Below are positions 1-7,145 of a stretch of 64,000 nucleotides of DNA, one piece after another (position 1 is the first letter of the stretch; each line of letters starts with the position of its first letter). Under the pieces are notes generated by a model. The model was not told the origin of the DNA, did no database searches, and saw only the letters and a list, made by a program, of their open reading frames with translations. A program made the translations under genes and the position numbers. The stretch covers positions 1-64,000 of the forward strand of contig NZ_FOXD01000012.1 of the NCBI RefSeq assembly GCF_900115625.1, written 5' to 3'. This DNA comes from Salibacterium halotolerans. Lineage in GTDB: Bacteria; Bacillota; Bacilli; Bacillales; Marinococcaceae.

Positions 1-349
1 AAGTCTATCCCTCTACAATAGGAGATTTTTTTAGGCTTGTAAATGAAAAATAACCCATAAATGATACTATAAGGAAGTTGTTTGCAAGACTAGTGCCATA
101 ATCCCGGAATAACGGACAGTTCTCCACGCAGAATGTCCAGTAAAAATTTTTACCGGACATTTTCCTATCCAATTTGTCTCTAACCTCCACTTTTTCTCTC
201 CGCCCGGCAGCATGTAAATCGTAGAAGCGCTCTATCGGTTCCTTTTTCGCGCAGTAAACCAGTGGGGCTTAGACACCAACTAACCTACACAATGCGGGAT
301 GACGGTGGAATGTGTGGCGGCAAGCACAGTACGACTGCACCACAAACAC
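1..349. repeat. Intergenic stretch with periodic GGACA/TGTCC motifs
   Basis: I see no supported gene here. Bases 31-178 hold short motifs about 20 nt apart. They begin with GGCTTGTAAATGA-like units at 31 and 52 and pass into alternating GGACA (114, 155) and TGTCC/TGTCT (134, 174) cores. The last part resembles 58309-58340, which also has GGACATTTTCC followed by AATTGTC and TAACC. It is probably a short member of the dyad-array family described at 2.9 and 61.9 kb. The rest of the stretch shows nothing I recognise. Confidence 0.45.
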
Positions 350-390
350 ACAAAAACCCGGACGCTGCGGTCTCCAACTGTCGTCCGGGT
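350..390 (-). terminator. Rho-independent terminator of the OsmC-like operon
   Basis: The arms CCCGGACG (357-364) and CGTCCGGG (382-389) pair. Read on the minus strand the stem is followed by TTTTTG, just past the OsmC-like stop codon. Confidence 0.75.
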
Positions 391-411
391 CGTGATACAT
401 ATACCAATTGT

Positions 412-852
412 CTATGCTTTTTCCCAGGTGGTATTCAGTTCCACACCCGCGGCTTCAAGTGTTGTGAACACGGGGCAGCGCGCGTCGGTCAAACGCTTCA
501 GCTCCTGGACGCGTTCCTCTGACTCACTCGTTGTCACTTTGGCGTGGACGGTGACCGTCTGAAAATACGGCCGCACCCCTTCGACACCCTGCATGCCGCG
601 CGGATCAATATCACCCGAGATATCAAAGGTCAGCCCCTGCAGGTCAAAATCCAGCTCTTTCGCCACGAAGTTTGCGACGACGTTTTCGCAGCCGGCAAGA
701 GACCCGAGCATCGTCGTCAGAGGATCCGGGGCAGTGTCGTTTCCGCCCAGACTCTGCGGTTCGTCAATTTCAATGCGGTGCTTTCCCGATTCTGCCACGG
801 TTTTCATGTTTTCGGATTCACTACTGATGTGAAAATTCATGTGCTGCGCCAC
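412..852 (-). CDS. OsmC/Ohr-family redox protein
   Basis: This 146-residue protein belongs to the OsmC-like family, whose members reduce hydroperoxides or act as redox-active thiol proteins. The two family cysteines are visible: Cys55 in LAGCENV and Cys126 in ARCPVFTTL. The length is normal for a single-domain member. It starts with GTG at 852, behind a good AAAGGAGG Shine-Dalgarno; an internal ATG lies four codons in. It follows the flavoprotein gene by 14 nt on the same strand and is probably cotranscribed with it. That pairing suggests a shared role in thiol or peroxide metabolism, but the substrate cannot be told. The family is clear; Ohr, OsmC and YhfA-type subfamilies were not separated. 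Confidence 0.88.
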   Translation of the reverse strand: MAQHMNFHISSESENMKTVAESGKHRIEIDEPQSLGGNDTAPDPLTTMLGSLAGCENVVANFVAKELDFDLQGLTFDISGDIDPRGMQGVEGVRPYFQTVTVHAKVTTSESEERVQELKRLTDARCPVFTTLEAAGVELNTTWEKA

Positions 853-866
853 TCTTATTTCCTCCT

Positions 867-1958
867 TTAAGAACGAATTTCTTTCATAATATATTTATCC
901 AGCTTTTTCTTTTCTCTCCAGGCCTGCCTGCTGATATACGTCTTGCTGCCGCGGCGGTAGAAGCCTGTCCTGTGCCCCATATTCAATACAAGCGATTCTT
1001 TCTTCGGCGGCTTGAACGTTTTGAGCTTTGTTTTGCCGCGCAGCATACGATCGAGGTTTTCCTCCAGTACTTTTGCCTCCTGAAATGCCGTTATGCTGTC
1101 TTTGGACGTATTCACTTCCTCCTGCAGCACCGTTCCGGCGCCGCTTCCGAAAATATCCGGACTGCCGACCGTCTGCAGCGTGGAAGAAAGAAGCAGATAT
1201 CCTTTATCGTCCACCGGCAGATCCGCATAATCAAAGATGAGCGGCGGTTTTGCTCCATCCAGCCAGAGCACCTGACCATATGGCAGCACTCTGCTTCCGG
1301 CGTATATGACATCTGCATCGATCCGCTCCACCGGCATGTTTTCATAAAGGAGCAGTCCCCGCTCATCAAGCAGATCTCTCACGTTGTCCCGTACATCTTT
1401 GTTCTCTTCCGGAAGAACGGGACCGCTTGTGATAAGGGTCACCGGTGTCTTCTTACGATTCGCCCTGCGCCATGCCTGCAGCGATAAAGCAAACTCTACG
1501 CCGAAAGCACCGCCGCCGGCCACAACAGGATATTCTGTGTACTGCATGCTCGCCGCTGTCATTGGAATTTCTTCATGCGGATTCAAAAACAAAGCATGAT
1601 CACGCACCCCCGGAACGGTTCCAGTCTCCTGACGCAGTCCCATTCCGGCGGATAAAAGATCATACGAAAGCGACTTGCCGCTCTCGGTTAAAACCGTTTT
1701 CCGGTCCCGGTCCACAGCGGTCACTTTTTCTTCCAGAAAACGCCCGCCGTTTCTGTGGCAGAATTCCGCCAGATCGACACGGATATCTTCCAGGCTGTAC
1801 TGATCCTCCATATACAACCCTGTCATTTCGGGAAAATATTTATACCTTGATGGCGAAATCAACGTCCATTCCGTGTCTTTCGGGGTGTTTTTTTTCCAAT
1901 TTTTCAGAACAGAGAGATTGGCATATCCCGCTCCCACAAATAAGACTTGGTTACTCAC
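867..1958 (-). CDS. NDH-2 / SQR-like FAD-dependent oxidoreductase
   Basis: This 363-residue flavoprotein belongs to the pyridine nucleotide-disulphide oxidoreductase superfamily. It begins with a Rossmann dinucleotide motif, VGAGYANLSVL (residues 7-17), of the type seen in type II NADH dehydrogenases and sulfide:quinone reductases. A second nucleotide-binding segment, VVAGGGAFGVEFALSL, lies near residue 150, and a late GSGAGTV segment would contact FAD. No redox cysteine pair typical of SQR is evident, which favours an NDH-2-like electron-transfer enzyme. The start is GTG at 1958 with an AAGGAGGAG ribosome site seven bases upstream. It is the first gene of a two-gene unit with the OsmC-like protein. 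The electron acceptor is not known. Confidence 0.8.
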   Translation of the reverse strand: MSNQVLFVGAGYANLSVLKNWKKNTPKDTEWTLISPSRYKYFPEMTGLYMEDQYSLEDIRVDLAEFCHRNGGRFLEEKVTAVDRDRKTVLTESGKSLSYDLLSAGMGLRQETGTVPGVRDHALFLNPHEEIPMTAASMQYTEYPVVAGGGAFGVEFALSLQAWRRANRKKTPVTLITSGPVLPEENKDVRDNVRDLLDERGLLLYENMPVERIDADVIYAGSRVLPYGQVLWLDGAKPPLIFDYADLPVDDKGYLLLSSTLQTVGSPDIFGSGAGTVLQEEVNTSKDSITAFQEAKVLEENLDRMLRGKTKLKTFKPPKKESLVLNMGHRTGFYRRGSKTYISRQAWREKKKLDKYIMKEIRS

Positions 1959-2121
1959 TATGTGCTCCTCCTTTTTCCAGTCAAACGCACAAAGTGGAAT
2001 GACTGCCCTGCAAATGTAAGTATCTACTGCCTATCTTCCTCTTTTCGACAATAGGCAAACATACACCTTTCCCGTTATAAACAAGAGGCTGCGGGGGCAC
2101 CCCAAAAAGGAGGCCTCCGCA

Positions 2122-2769
2122 TCAGGAGGCGCCCGTCGTATCTTCTTTATGGACGGCGTATACGACAAGTCTCTTTTCGTGCGTGCCGGCATTTTCATTA
2201 AATTCGCCCGTGCAGGTAATTAATTTCAGCTGTCTTCGATACGACCACCCAAATATTTCTTCCACGGGAGCATCGCTGCGATCATAACTTTTTTGGTTTT
2301 GAACAATGAATGTCTCCTGTTCTCCATTGTTTCCCCTTACGATGATCTCATCCCCTGCTTTTAGTTTTTCCAGTTCAAAGAAAACCGCAGGACCTGTTTT
2401 ACTGTCTACGTGTCCGGCAAGAACAGCACTCCCCTGCTCTCCGGGACGGTAACCAGGCCCGTACCAGCCCACGTCTTCTACATTTTCCGGCTCCCCCATT
2501 TTGCCGCTCGGAAGACGGCCGACCTTGTTAACCGCTGCTTCCACCGAAATCGCCGGGATATTCACTGCAGCTGGTATGATTCCCTGTTTCTTCTTTTCAT
2601 CCGTTTCTTCTGCCGTACTGGCTTGAAATGTGTCGGAAAGCGAGGTTTGCTCTGTTGTTTGTGAATCCTGCTCTGCTGACTGCTGCATTCCACCGGTGTT
2701 TTCGGTCACGGTGTTTGTACAGCCGGCCAGCAGAAAAAGCAGCAGGAAAATACCCATGATCTGTTTCAT
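2122..2769 (-). CDS. Class F sortase lipoprotein
   Basis: This 215-residue protein has a lipoprotein signal ending in the lipobox LLAGC (Cys17), a low-complexity linker to about residue 65, and a sortase beta-barrel domain. The catalytic triad can be placed: His120 in AGHVDSKTG, Cys186 in ITCTG and Arg200 in EKRLVVY, all matching class F sortases. Such enzymes cut an LPxTG-like signal and attach surface proteins to the envelope. The upstream gene at 3216-4586 ends in an MPKTG sorting signal and is the obvious substrate. A lipid anchor in place of an N-terminal membrane helix is known for this class in bacilli. ATG start with an AAAGGAGGTG ribosome site. Confidence 0.9.
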   Translation of the reverse strand: MKQIMGIFLLLFLLAGCTNTVTENTGGMQQSAEQDSQTTEQTSLSDTFQASTAEETDEKKKQGIIPAAVNIPAISVEAAVNKVGRLPSGKMGEPENVEDVGWYGPGYRPGEQGSAVLAGHVDSKTGPAVFFELEKLKAGDEIIVRGNNGEQETFIVQNQKSYDRSDAPVEEIFGWSYRRQLKLITCTGEFNENAGTHEKRLVVYAVHKEDTTGAS

Positions 2770-2814
2770 CGTACACCTCCTTTAGAAAGAACAGACCTGT
2801 GTTAAAAGTCAAAA

Positions 2815-3206
2815 GTTCTTCGCTGACATGTGGGGCATGTGCTGTAGACGGGTGCTTTTTCTCCAACGTACAAGCGTGGCATCTGGAGCTGGGCAGCGGT
2901 TGTACCGGCACGGAGCGGCTCCGCGGACACTAAATCGCCCCATAGCATACATAGTGTCCATGGAAGTAGAATCGGGGGATACTAAGACTCTCAGCCGGCA
3001 GATATTGTCCATTGGGTTTCCGCCGGCACCCACTACCTCCTGATTTCAGCGGCGTAGTGTCCACCAAACGGTGATCCGTGGACAATACGTTATTATTTTT
3101 CGATGGTAGTATCCACGGGCTGCGCCTTGTTCCCTCTGGAGACGCCGCCTTCCACTCCTGCCTATGATGAAAAGGGAGCTGTACCATTTGATACAACTCC
3201 CTTTTC
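2815..3206. repeat. Dispersed dyad-array element, copy A
   Basis: This intergenic element lies between sortase and substrate genes and is homologous, in reverse orientation, to 61753-62130. GGACAC-type cores occur at 2935, 2977, about 3025 (decayed) and 3080. GTGTCC-type cores occur at 2954, 3005, 3057 and 3109, giving a period near 52 nt. Stretches such as ATCACCGTTTGGTGGACAC (minus strand) and CGCTGAAATCAG are nearly shared with copy B. The end next to the substrate gene carries a hairpin, 3170-3205, also found in copy B. No coding capacity is evident. Confidence 0.75.
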
Positions 3207-3207
3207 A
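3168..3207 (-). terminator. Terminator after the sortase-substrate gene
   Basis: AAAAGGGAG (3170-3178) pairs with CTCCCTTTT (3197-3205) across an imperfect stem. It lies 10 nt past the stop of the MPKTG protein and ends in a T-tract on the minus strand. A related hairpin, GGGAGCTGTATC/GGTACGGCTC, occurs at 61757-61789. Confidence 0.7.
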
Positions 3208-3215
3208 GCTGTTTA

Positions 3216-4586
3216 TTACGCCTTTTTCCGGCGGTAACCGATAAAGAGGCCGGCGGATACGACAATCATAGAACTCCAGGCCATCATCCATGCGCCTGTC
3301 CCGGATGAGTCGCTCGTTCCGCCCATACCTGTTTTCGGCATTTCAGACGGCATATCTGTTTCAAAATCAGAAGGGTGCTGGCTCACAATCGCTCCGGACA
3401 GACCCTCTCCCACGCCAAACATGTGGCCATAGGCTTCTCTCATCTGATCATAAGCCATCTCATAGTCTCCGGCCATATAACTGTCAAACGAGCCGGTCAG
3501 TTGATCGACGTGCATCTGCAGTCCCTGCGCCAGGTTATCTGCATTCAATTCTCCTTCTGTCGCTGTCTCCAGAAACTTGGAAAACTCCATTCTGTATTCA
3601 TCCAGATTGGACAGTGCCTGTTCTTTTGCTTCTTCATCGCCTGCTCCTGCTGCCTCAACATAATCAACAAAATACCCGATGTGCTCTTCCCACATCATTT
3701 TAAAATCTTCCTGCGCCTGTTTCCCGTATACCGAACCGATCTGGGCAGCAAGATCCTCTGTATTGCCCTGAAGTGCGGCGGCCGCGTTTTCAAAATCTTC
3801 CGCGCCGTCTCCGCCTTTCTGCATCGCAAGAACAGCCAGAGCAGCGTGTTCAGAAAGGGTATGATTCAAGCCTGCCCGAAGATCTGCAGCCGGAGTGGCT
3901 GGGCTTGTATTTCCGAAATCTTCAGGAAACTGATTCGTTACAGCGGTGGACAACCCTTTTCCTACCCCGTACATATGCTCCATGCTGGCGCGGAGATCAC
4001 TGTACGCTTCTTCATAATTGCCCGCTTCATAGTTATCAAATGAACCGATCAACTGGTTCACATGCATCTGCAGCCCTTCGGCGAGAGCCGATGCTTCAAG
4101 TCTTTCGTTGGTTGCTGTCTCCAGAAACTCCGAGAAATCCGCGCGGTAATTATCCAGCGCGTTCAATGCTTCCTTCTGCGCCATGTCATTATCTTCTGCC
4201 GCGGCGTTCACGTAATCCACAAAATAACCAATGTGTTCCGACCACATGTTGTTAAACTGTTCCCCGGCTTCTTCCCCGTACACAGAAGAGATGGCACCGG
4301 TTAAATCTTCTGTATTCTCTTCCAGCGCCGAAGCGGCGGCGTCAAAATCTTCCGCGCCGTCTATGCCTTTTTGCATCGTGACTACGGCCAGGTAAGCATG
4401 TTCGGACAAATACTGGTCCAACGTCGCCCGCAGATCCGCGGCCGGTGTCGATACGGACGGCCCCATTTCTTCAGCTTTGGCTCCTGTTTTTCCTTCTTCC
4501 GCCGGCTCCGCTGCTAACCCTGGAGCGGCCGGCACCATGATAGCTGCCGCTAACGGAATCGCTGTCATCGTTCGTTTCAGATTCAT
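3216..4586 (-). CDS. Duplicated helical surface protein with MPKTG sorting signal
   Basis: This secreted 456-residue protein has a signal peptide (cleavage likely near residue 26, after GLAA). Two homologous helical domains of about 180 residues follow (about 47-225 and 231-410), each starting with TPAADLRA and containing EHIGYFVDYV and LQMHVxQLxGSFD. The C-terminus has MPKTG at 416-420, a hydrophobic helix and the positive tail YRRKKA, a complete cell-wall sorting signal. The methionine and histidine content of the repeats could bind a metal, but no function is known to me. It is encoded between the anti-sigma gene and the class F sortase gene, and its promoter carries the same ATCCAAT-N13-CGTTA motif as the sigma gene. 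ATG start with a good AAAGGAG site. Confidence 0.85.
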   Translation of the reverse strand: MNLKRTMTAIPLAAAIMVPAAPGLAAEPAEEGKTGAKAEEMGPSVSTPAADLRATLDQYLSEHAYLAVVTMQKGIDGAEDFDAAASALEENTEDLTGAISSVYGEEAGEQFNNMWSEHIGYFVDYVNAAAEDNDMAQKEALNALDNYRADFSEFLETATNERLEASALAEGLQMHVNQLIGSFDNYEAGNYEEAYSDLRASMEHMYGVGKGLSTAVTNQFPEDFGNTSPATPAADLRAGLNHTLSEHAALAVLAMQKGGDGAEDFENAAAALQGNTEDLAAQIGSVYGKQAQEDFKMMWEEHIGYFVDYVEAAGAGDEEAKEQALSNLDEYRMEFSKFLETATEGELNADNLAQGLQMHVDQLTGSFDSYMAGDYEMAYDQMREAYGHMFGVGEGLSGAIVSQHPSDFETDMPSEMPKTGMGGTSDSSGTGAWMMAWSSMIVVSAGLFIGYRRKKA

Positions 4587-4620
4587 CTTCCATCACTCCT
4601 TTAAAATGGTTTCATTGAGC

Positions 4621-4645
4621 TAACGCAGCAAAAGGGAAATTGGAT
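4621..4645 (-). promoter_or_regulatory. ECF-sigma-type promoter, surface-protein gene
   Basis: Read on the minus strand this is ATCCAAT (4645-4639), 13 nt, then CGTTA (4625-4621), upstream of the MPKTG protein. The same two blocks with identical spacing stand before the ECF sigma gene at 6210-6234, so both are probably read by that sigma factor. Confidence 0.65.
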
Positions 4646-4730
4646 CATAATTATTTAAAAATTTTTTCTGCGGCGGTATTCTGTTCCAGATCGGCAGGGT
4701 GAAAATCCATTAATAAGAAGTATCGAATAA

Positions 4731-4770
4731 AAAAGACGGAGCGGGGCTATCTTCCCGTACTCCGTCTTTT
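4731..4770 (-). terminator. Terminator of the sigma/anti-sigma operon
   Basis: AAAAGACGGAGCGGGG pairs imperfectly with CCCGTACTCCGTCTTTT. The flanking A and T tracts would let it work in either direction. It lies 45 nt beyond the anti-sigma stop, so the surface-protein gene is a separate transcript. Confidence 0.75.
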
Positions 4771-4815
4771 CAAATTAGCACCTTTTTTAGATTATGATAG
4801 AAATACAGAGAGCTG

Positions 4816-5607
4816 TCAGGACCATTCGGCCTGCATGACTACTTCGCCCTGGGGCTGTTCATTACCCGGCTGCGGTTCTTTCGATACAGCTACCGCATCC
4901 CAGTCACCCTGCCTGTTTTCCAGTTTATACAATACACCGCCGGCTCCTGCTTCATTTGTCGTAAAGGATCCGGCCGGCACAGGTGTACCATCTTCAAACA
5001 GCCATACCTGATACACTTCCTCATTCGTCAGTGCTTCCAGGTTCTGTGCCTGAACAAGAAGTTCGGCCGATTCGTTTTGTTCCACAAGCGCAGCCGTCCC
5101 CCCGCTTTGTCCCTCATCTGACGGGAGAAATGTCGCTGTCTGAATCGAATCCTGGGTACCGGGGGATGTGCCGCTTTCTTCGTCCTGAAGATCCGACAGA
5201 GCGGTCCGGGTATCCGATAACTCCTGCTCGAGTTCCTGATTCTCCGACGAAAGGTTTTGAAGCTGGGACGTCGTATAAATATTCATACCGAGCGAAAGAA
5301 GGAGACCGGCAGCAAGCGCCACTCCCGCCGTTTTCGTCCCGCTCCACGTTTTTTTGGCGGTGACACGTGCAGGTTCTTCTTGTTGGTCTTCTTCCAGAAC
5401 ATGACCAAGAACCCTGCCTTTTAAACCATCAGGCGGATCGACCTGTTTCACGTGAAACGCAGTATCTCCCGCGGCGTCTTCGATTTCCTGAAGCTCTTCA
5501 CGGCACGTTTCACATTCCTGAAGGTGCTGTTCAAATGCCTGTTTTTCTTCTTCGGTCAGCCGGTCATTGATGTAATCGATAAGATGATGGCATGTTTTAT
5601 TTTCCAT
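4816..5607 (-). CDS. RskA-type anti-sigma factor
   Basis: This 263-residue single-pass membrane protein should hold the ECF sigma factor at the membrane. The N-terminus is an anti-sigma zinc-binding domain with His28-x3-Cys32-x2-Cys35 (QHLQECETC). One membrane helix spans about 92-110, followed by a short coiled coil (115-145). An extracytoplasmic RskA domain (about 165-263) has the typical VYQVWLFEDGTPVPAGSF segment. Its start overlaps the end of the sigma gene by 11 nt, which implies translational coupling. Membrane anti-sigmas of this type are normally released by regulated proteolysis. A parS-like site lies within the coding sequence at 5444-5459. Confidence 0.92.
   Translation of the reverse strand: MENKTCHHLIDYINDRLTEEEKQAFEQHLQECETCREELQEIEDAAGDTAFHVKQVDPPDGLKGRVLGHVLEEDQQEEPARVTAKKTWSGTKTAGVALAAGLLLSLGMNIYTTSQLQNLSSENQELEQELSDTRTALSDLQDEESGTSPGTQDSIQTATFLPSDEGQSGGTAALVEQNESAELLVQAQNLEALTNEEVYQVWLFEDGTPVPAGSFTTNEAGAGGVLYKLENRQGDWDAVAVSKEPQPGNEQPQGEVVMQAEWS
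5444..5459. promoter_or_regulatory. parS-like site inside the anti-sigma gene
   Basis: TGTTTCACGTGAAACG matches the 16-bp Spo0J/ParB palindrome (TGTTTCACGTGAAACA) at 15 of 16 bases. It is intragenic, which is common for parS sites. Confidence 0.75.
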
Positions 5608-6166
5608 GGTCGATCCCCCTTTCTTCCGCCAGATTTTCTTTTAGTTTCTGTAAAGCCAGCCGGATTCTTCCTTTCACCGTGCCGAGTGGAATATCACAGG
5701 CATTCGAGATTTCCTGCTGGGAATACCCTTGAAAATAAAACAGGCAGATCATGCGCTGCTGGGCATCCGGCAGCGTGTGAATGGCGCTTTGCAGTTCATC
5801 ACGCTCTTCTTTGCTTTCGATTTCCTGTTCCACTCCGGGCATCTCTTCATGGCGGGAATCCCGCTCCTCCCACTCCACTTCCTGCGTCTTGTTTTTGCGG
5901 TTGCGGTCGATGGACGCATTGCGGGTCACAGTAAGCAGCCAGCTTGAAAACTTCCCCTTTTCCTCCCTGTACTGCCCGGATCCTTTGTCCTTCCACAGCT
6001 TCAAAAACACGTCCTGCATCACTTCTTCAGAAGCCTGCGAATCGTTTGTCATTCGAAAAGCAAAGGAATAAAGAAGCCTCTCGTATCTGTCATACAGCAT
6101 TTCAAGCGCTTCCCGGTCCCGCTCCCGGATGCGGTCATACAACTCCTTATCGGTCGGTTTGTTCAT
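5597..6166 (-). CDS. ECF sigma factor, SigK-like group
   Basis: This 189-residue sigma-70 family protein contains only regions 2 and 4. Region 2 (about 20-90) includes MLYDRYERLLYSFAFRM and the core-binding MQDVFLKLWKD. Region 4 (about 130-180) has the helix-turn-helix YSQQEISNACDIPLGTVKGR. Pairing with an RskA anti-sigma factor places it near the SigK-type ECF group. ATG start with an AAAGGAG site. A promoter motif shared with the downstream sortase-substrate gene lies at 6210-6234, suggesting autoregulation. The target set appears to include the local surface protein. The gene name sigK is avoided because Bacillus SigK is a different, sporulation-specific factor. Confidence 0.93.
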   Translation of the reverse strand: MNKPTDKELYDRIRERDREALEMLYDRYERLLYSFAFRMTNDSQASEEVMQDVFLKLWKDKGSGQYREEKGKFSSWLLTVTRNASIDRNRKNKTQEVEWEERDSRHEEMPGVEQEIESKEERDELQSAIHTLPDAQQRMICLFYFQGYSQQEISNACDIPLGTVKGRIRLALQKLKENLAEERGIDHGK

Positions 6167-6209
6167 ATACGTATCTCCTTTGACGCCTCTGGAGAACCAT
6201 TCATCCAGT

Positions 6210-6234
6210 TAACGTTAAAATGAAGGGATTGGAT
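6210..6234 (-). promoter_or_regulatory. ECF-sigma-type promoter, sigma gene
   Basis: Minus-strand ATCCAAT (6234-6228), 13-nt spacer, CGTTA (6214-6210), 44 nt before the sigma start codon. It is identical in both blocks and in spacing to the motif at 4621-4645. Confidence 0.65.
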
Positions 6235-6322
6235 GTATAATGCCTGACATTTCCTCCAAAAGAATCAGTTTCTATTGTTATTCCCTTTGTGCCGCCATAT
6301 ATAAAGATAATGGTGTAAATAA

Positions 6323-6943
6323 TTACCAGCGGACCGCATCCAGTACCTGAAATGTCCGGTCTATCTGTTCCGGACTCCATCCCCAGCTTTCGATTTCACG
6401 TTTCAGTTCCTTCATGGAAGAACGTCCCCTTACGAAACCATTGAGTCTTGCCGTCACCGTCGAATCCCGGAACGATGCTTCATCGGGATACAACGCAGAG
6501 AGGGTCTGCACCGCCTTTTTATACCGGCGCAGGAAATATTTCTGATGATAATTTTCCGCTGTATAAAAGGTGCTCCGTGCCTTGATTTCTGTCTGTACCG
6601 TTTCACCCAGCTCTTTTTCCAGTTCTGCTTTGGAAGCCAGTGCTTTTTCTTGCTGCTCGTTATTATCATACATCAACAGTGACATATACTGGCGTTTTCC
6701 GAACGGACTTTTCATCGTGGGATTATGATTCTGCCAGAAAAGGTCCAGCAGTTCGTCATAACTGATAATGGAAGAGTCAAACTTAATCTCAAGGGATTCC
6801 GTATGATCCCCTATCTTCCTGTACGTTGGTTCCGGCGTGGTTCCACCCGAAAAGCCGGTCCGTGTGCGGTATACTCCTTGAAGCTGCCCAAACTGGGCAT
6901 CAGGTCCCCAGAATCAACCGAGTCCAAATACTGCGGTTTCCAT
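6323..6943 (-). CDS. msrA: Peptide methionine sulfoxide reductase A with in-frame TGA (probable selenoprotein)
   Basis: The reading frame runs 206 codons from ATG 6943 (AAGGGGGAG ribosome site) to TAA, with a single in-frame TGA at codon 10 (6914-6916). MsrA reduces methionine-S-sulfoxide with a catalytic cysteine in the motif GCFWG. Here the motif reads G-(TGA)-FWGPDAQFG, so the TGA occupies exactly the catalytic position. The rest of MsrA is intact: GGTTPEPTY, GDHTESLEI, LFWQNHNPT and AENYHQKYFLRRY. There are no other stops, no frameshift and no cysteine anywhere in the protein. A hairpin with a GUU loop follows the TGA at the spacing expected of a bacterial SECIS. Selenocysteine insertion is therefore the best reading; Sec-MsrA is known in some clostridia and algae. 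The alternative is a recent nonsense mutation. Standard gene callers would give only the last 130 residues (6323-6715). Confidence 0.8.
6876..6904 (-). promoter_or_regulatory. Candidate bacterial SECIS hairpin in msrA
   Basis: On the minus strand TGCCCA (6899-6894) pairs perfectly with TGGGCA (6890-6885) around a GTT loop (6893-6891). CCTGA and TCAAGG can extend the stem below a small bulge. The loop begins 20 nt after the TGA, inside the 16-37 nt range described for bacterial SECIS elements, and starts with the favoured GU. Confidence 0.7.
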
Positions 6944-7071
6944 GGTTGTCTCCCCCTTGTACATGATTATCCTTTCAGTTTAAAGGACTGCACTTCGCAA
7001 TGCAAAAACGGTTCCGCGGCTTTTCTTTTCCATGCATGAAACGTTTTTTCACAAAAACTATAAATCTACTC

Positions 7072-7125
7072 TTGCATTTACCACCAGGTATAGATAAAAT
7101 TTAAATCGTAACTATTACGATTTAA
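7072..7125 (+). promoter_or_regulatory. Zur-controlled promoter of zinT
   Basis: A -35 TTGCAT (7072-7077), a 17-nt spacer and a -10 TAAAAT (7095-7100) are followed at once by a perfect palindrome, TTAAATCGTAA-CTA-TTACGATTTAA (7101-7125). This contains the Bacillus Zur consensus TCGTAAT/ATTACGA form. The operator covers the expected transcription start, so zinc-loaded Zur should repress. Confidence 0.9.
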
Positions 7126-7145
7126 ATGAAGGGGGACGTGTTTCT

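Noticed and set aside
5-190. 61-codon minus-strand frame at the left edge
   Set aside because: It lies across the periodic GGACA/TGTCC array and has no family match.
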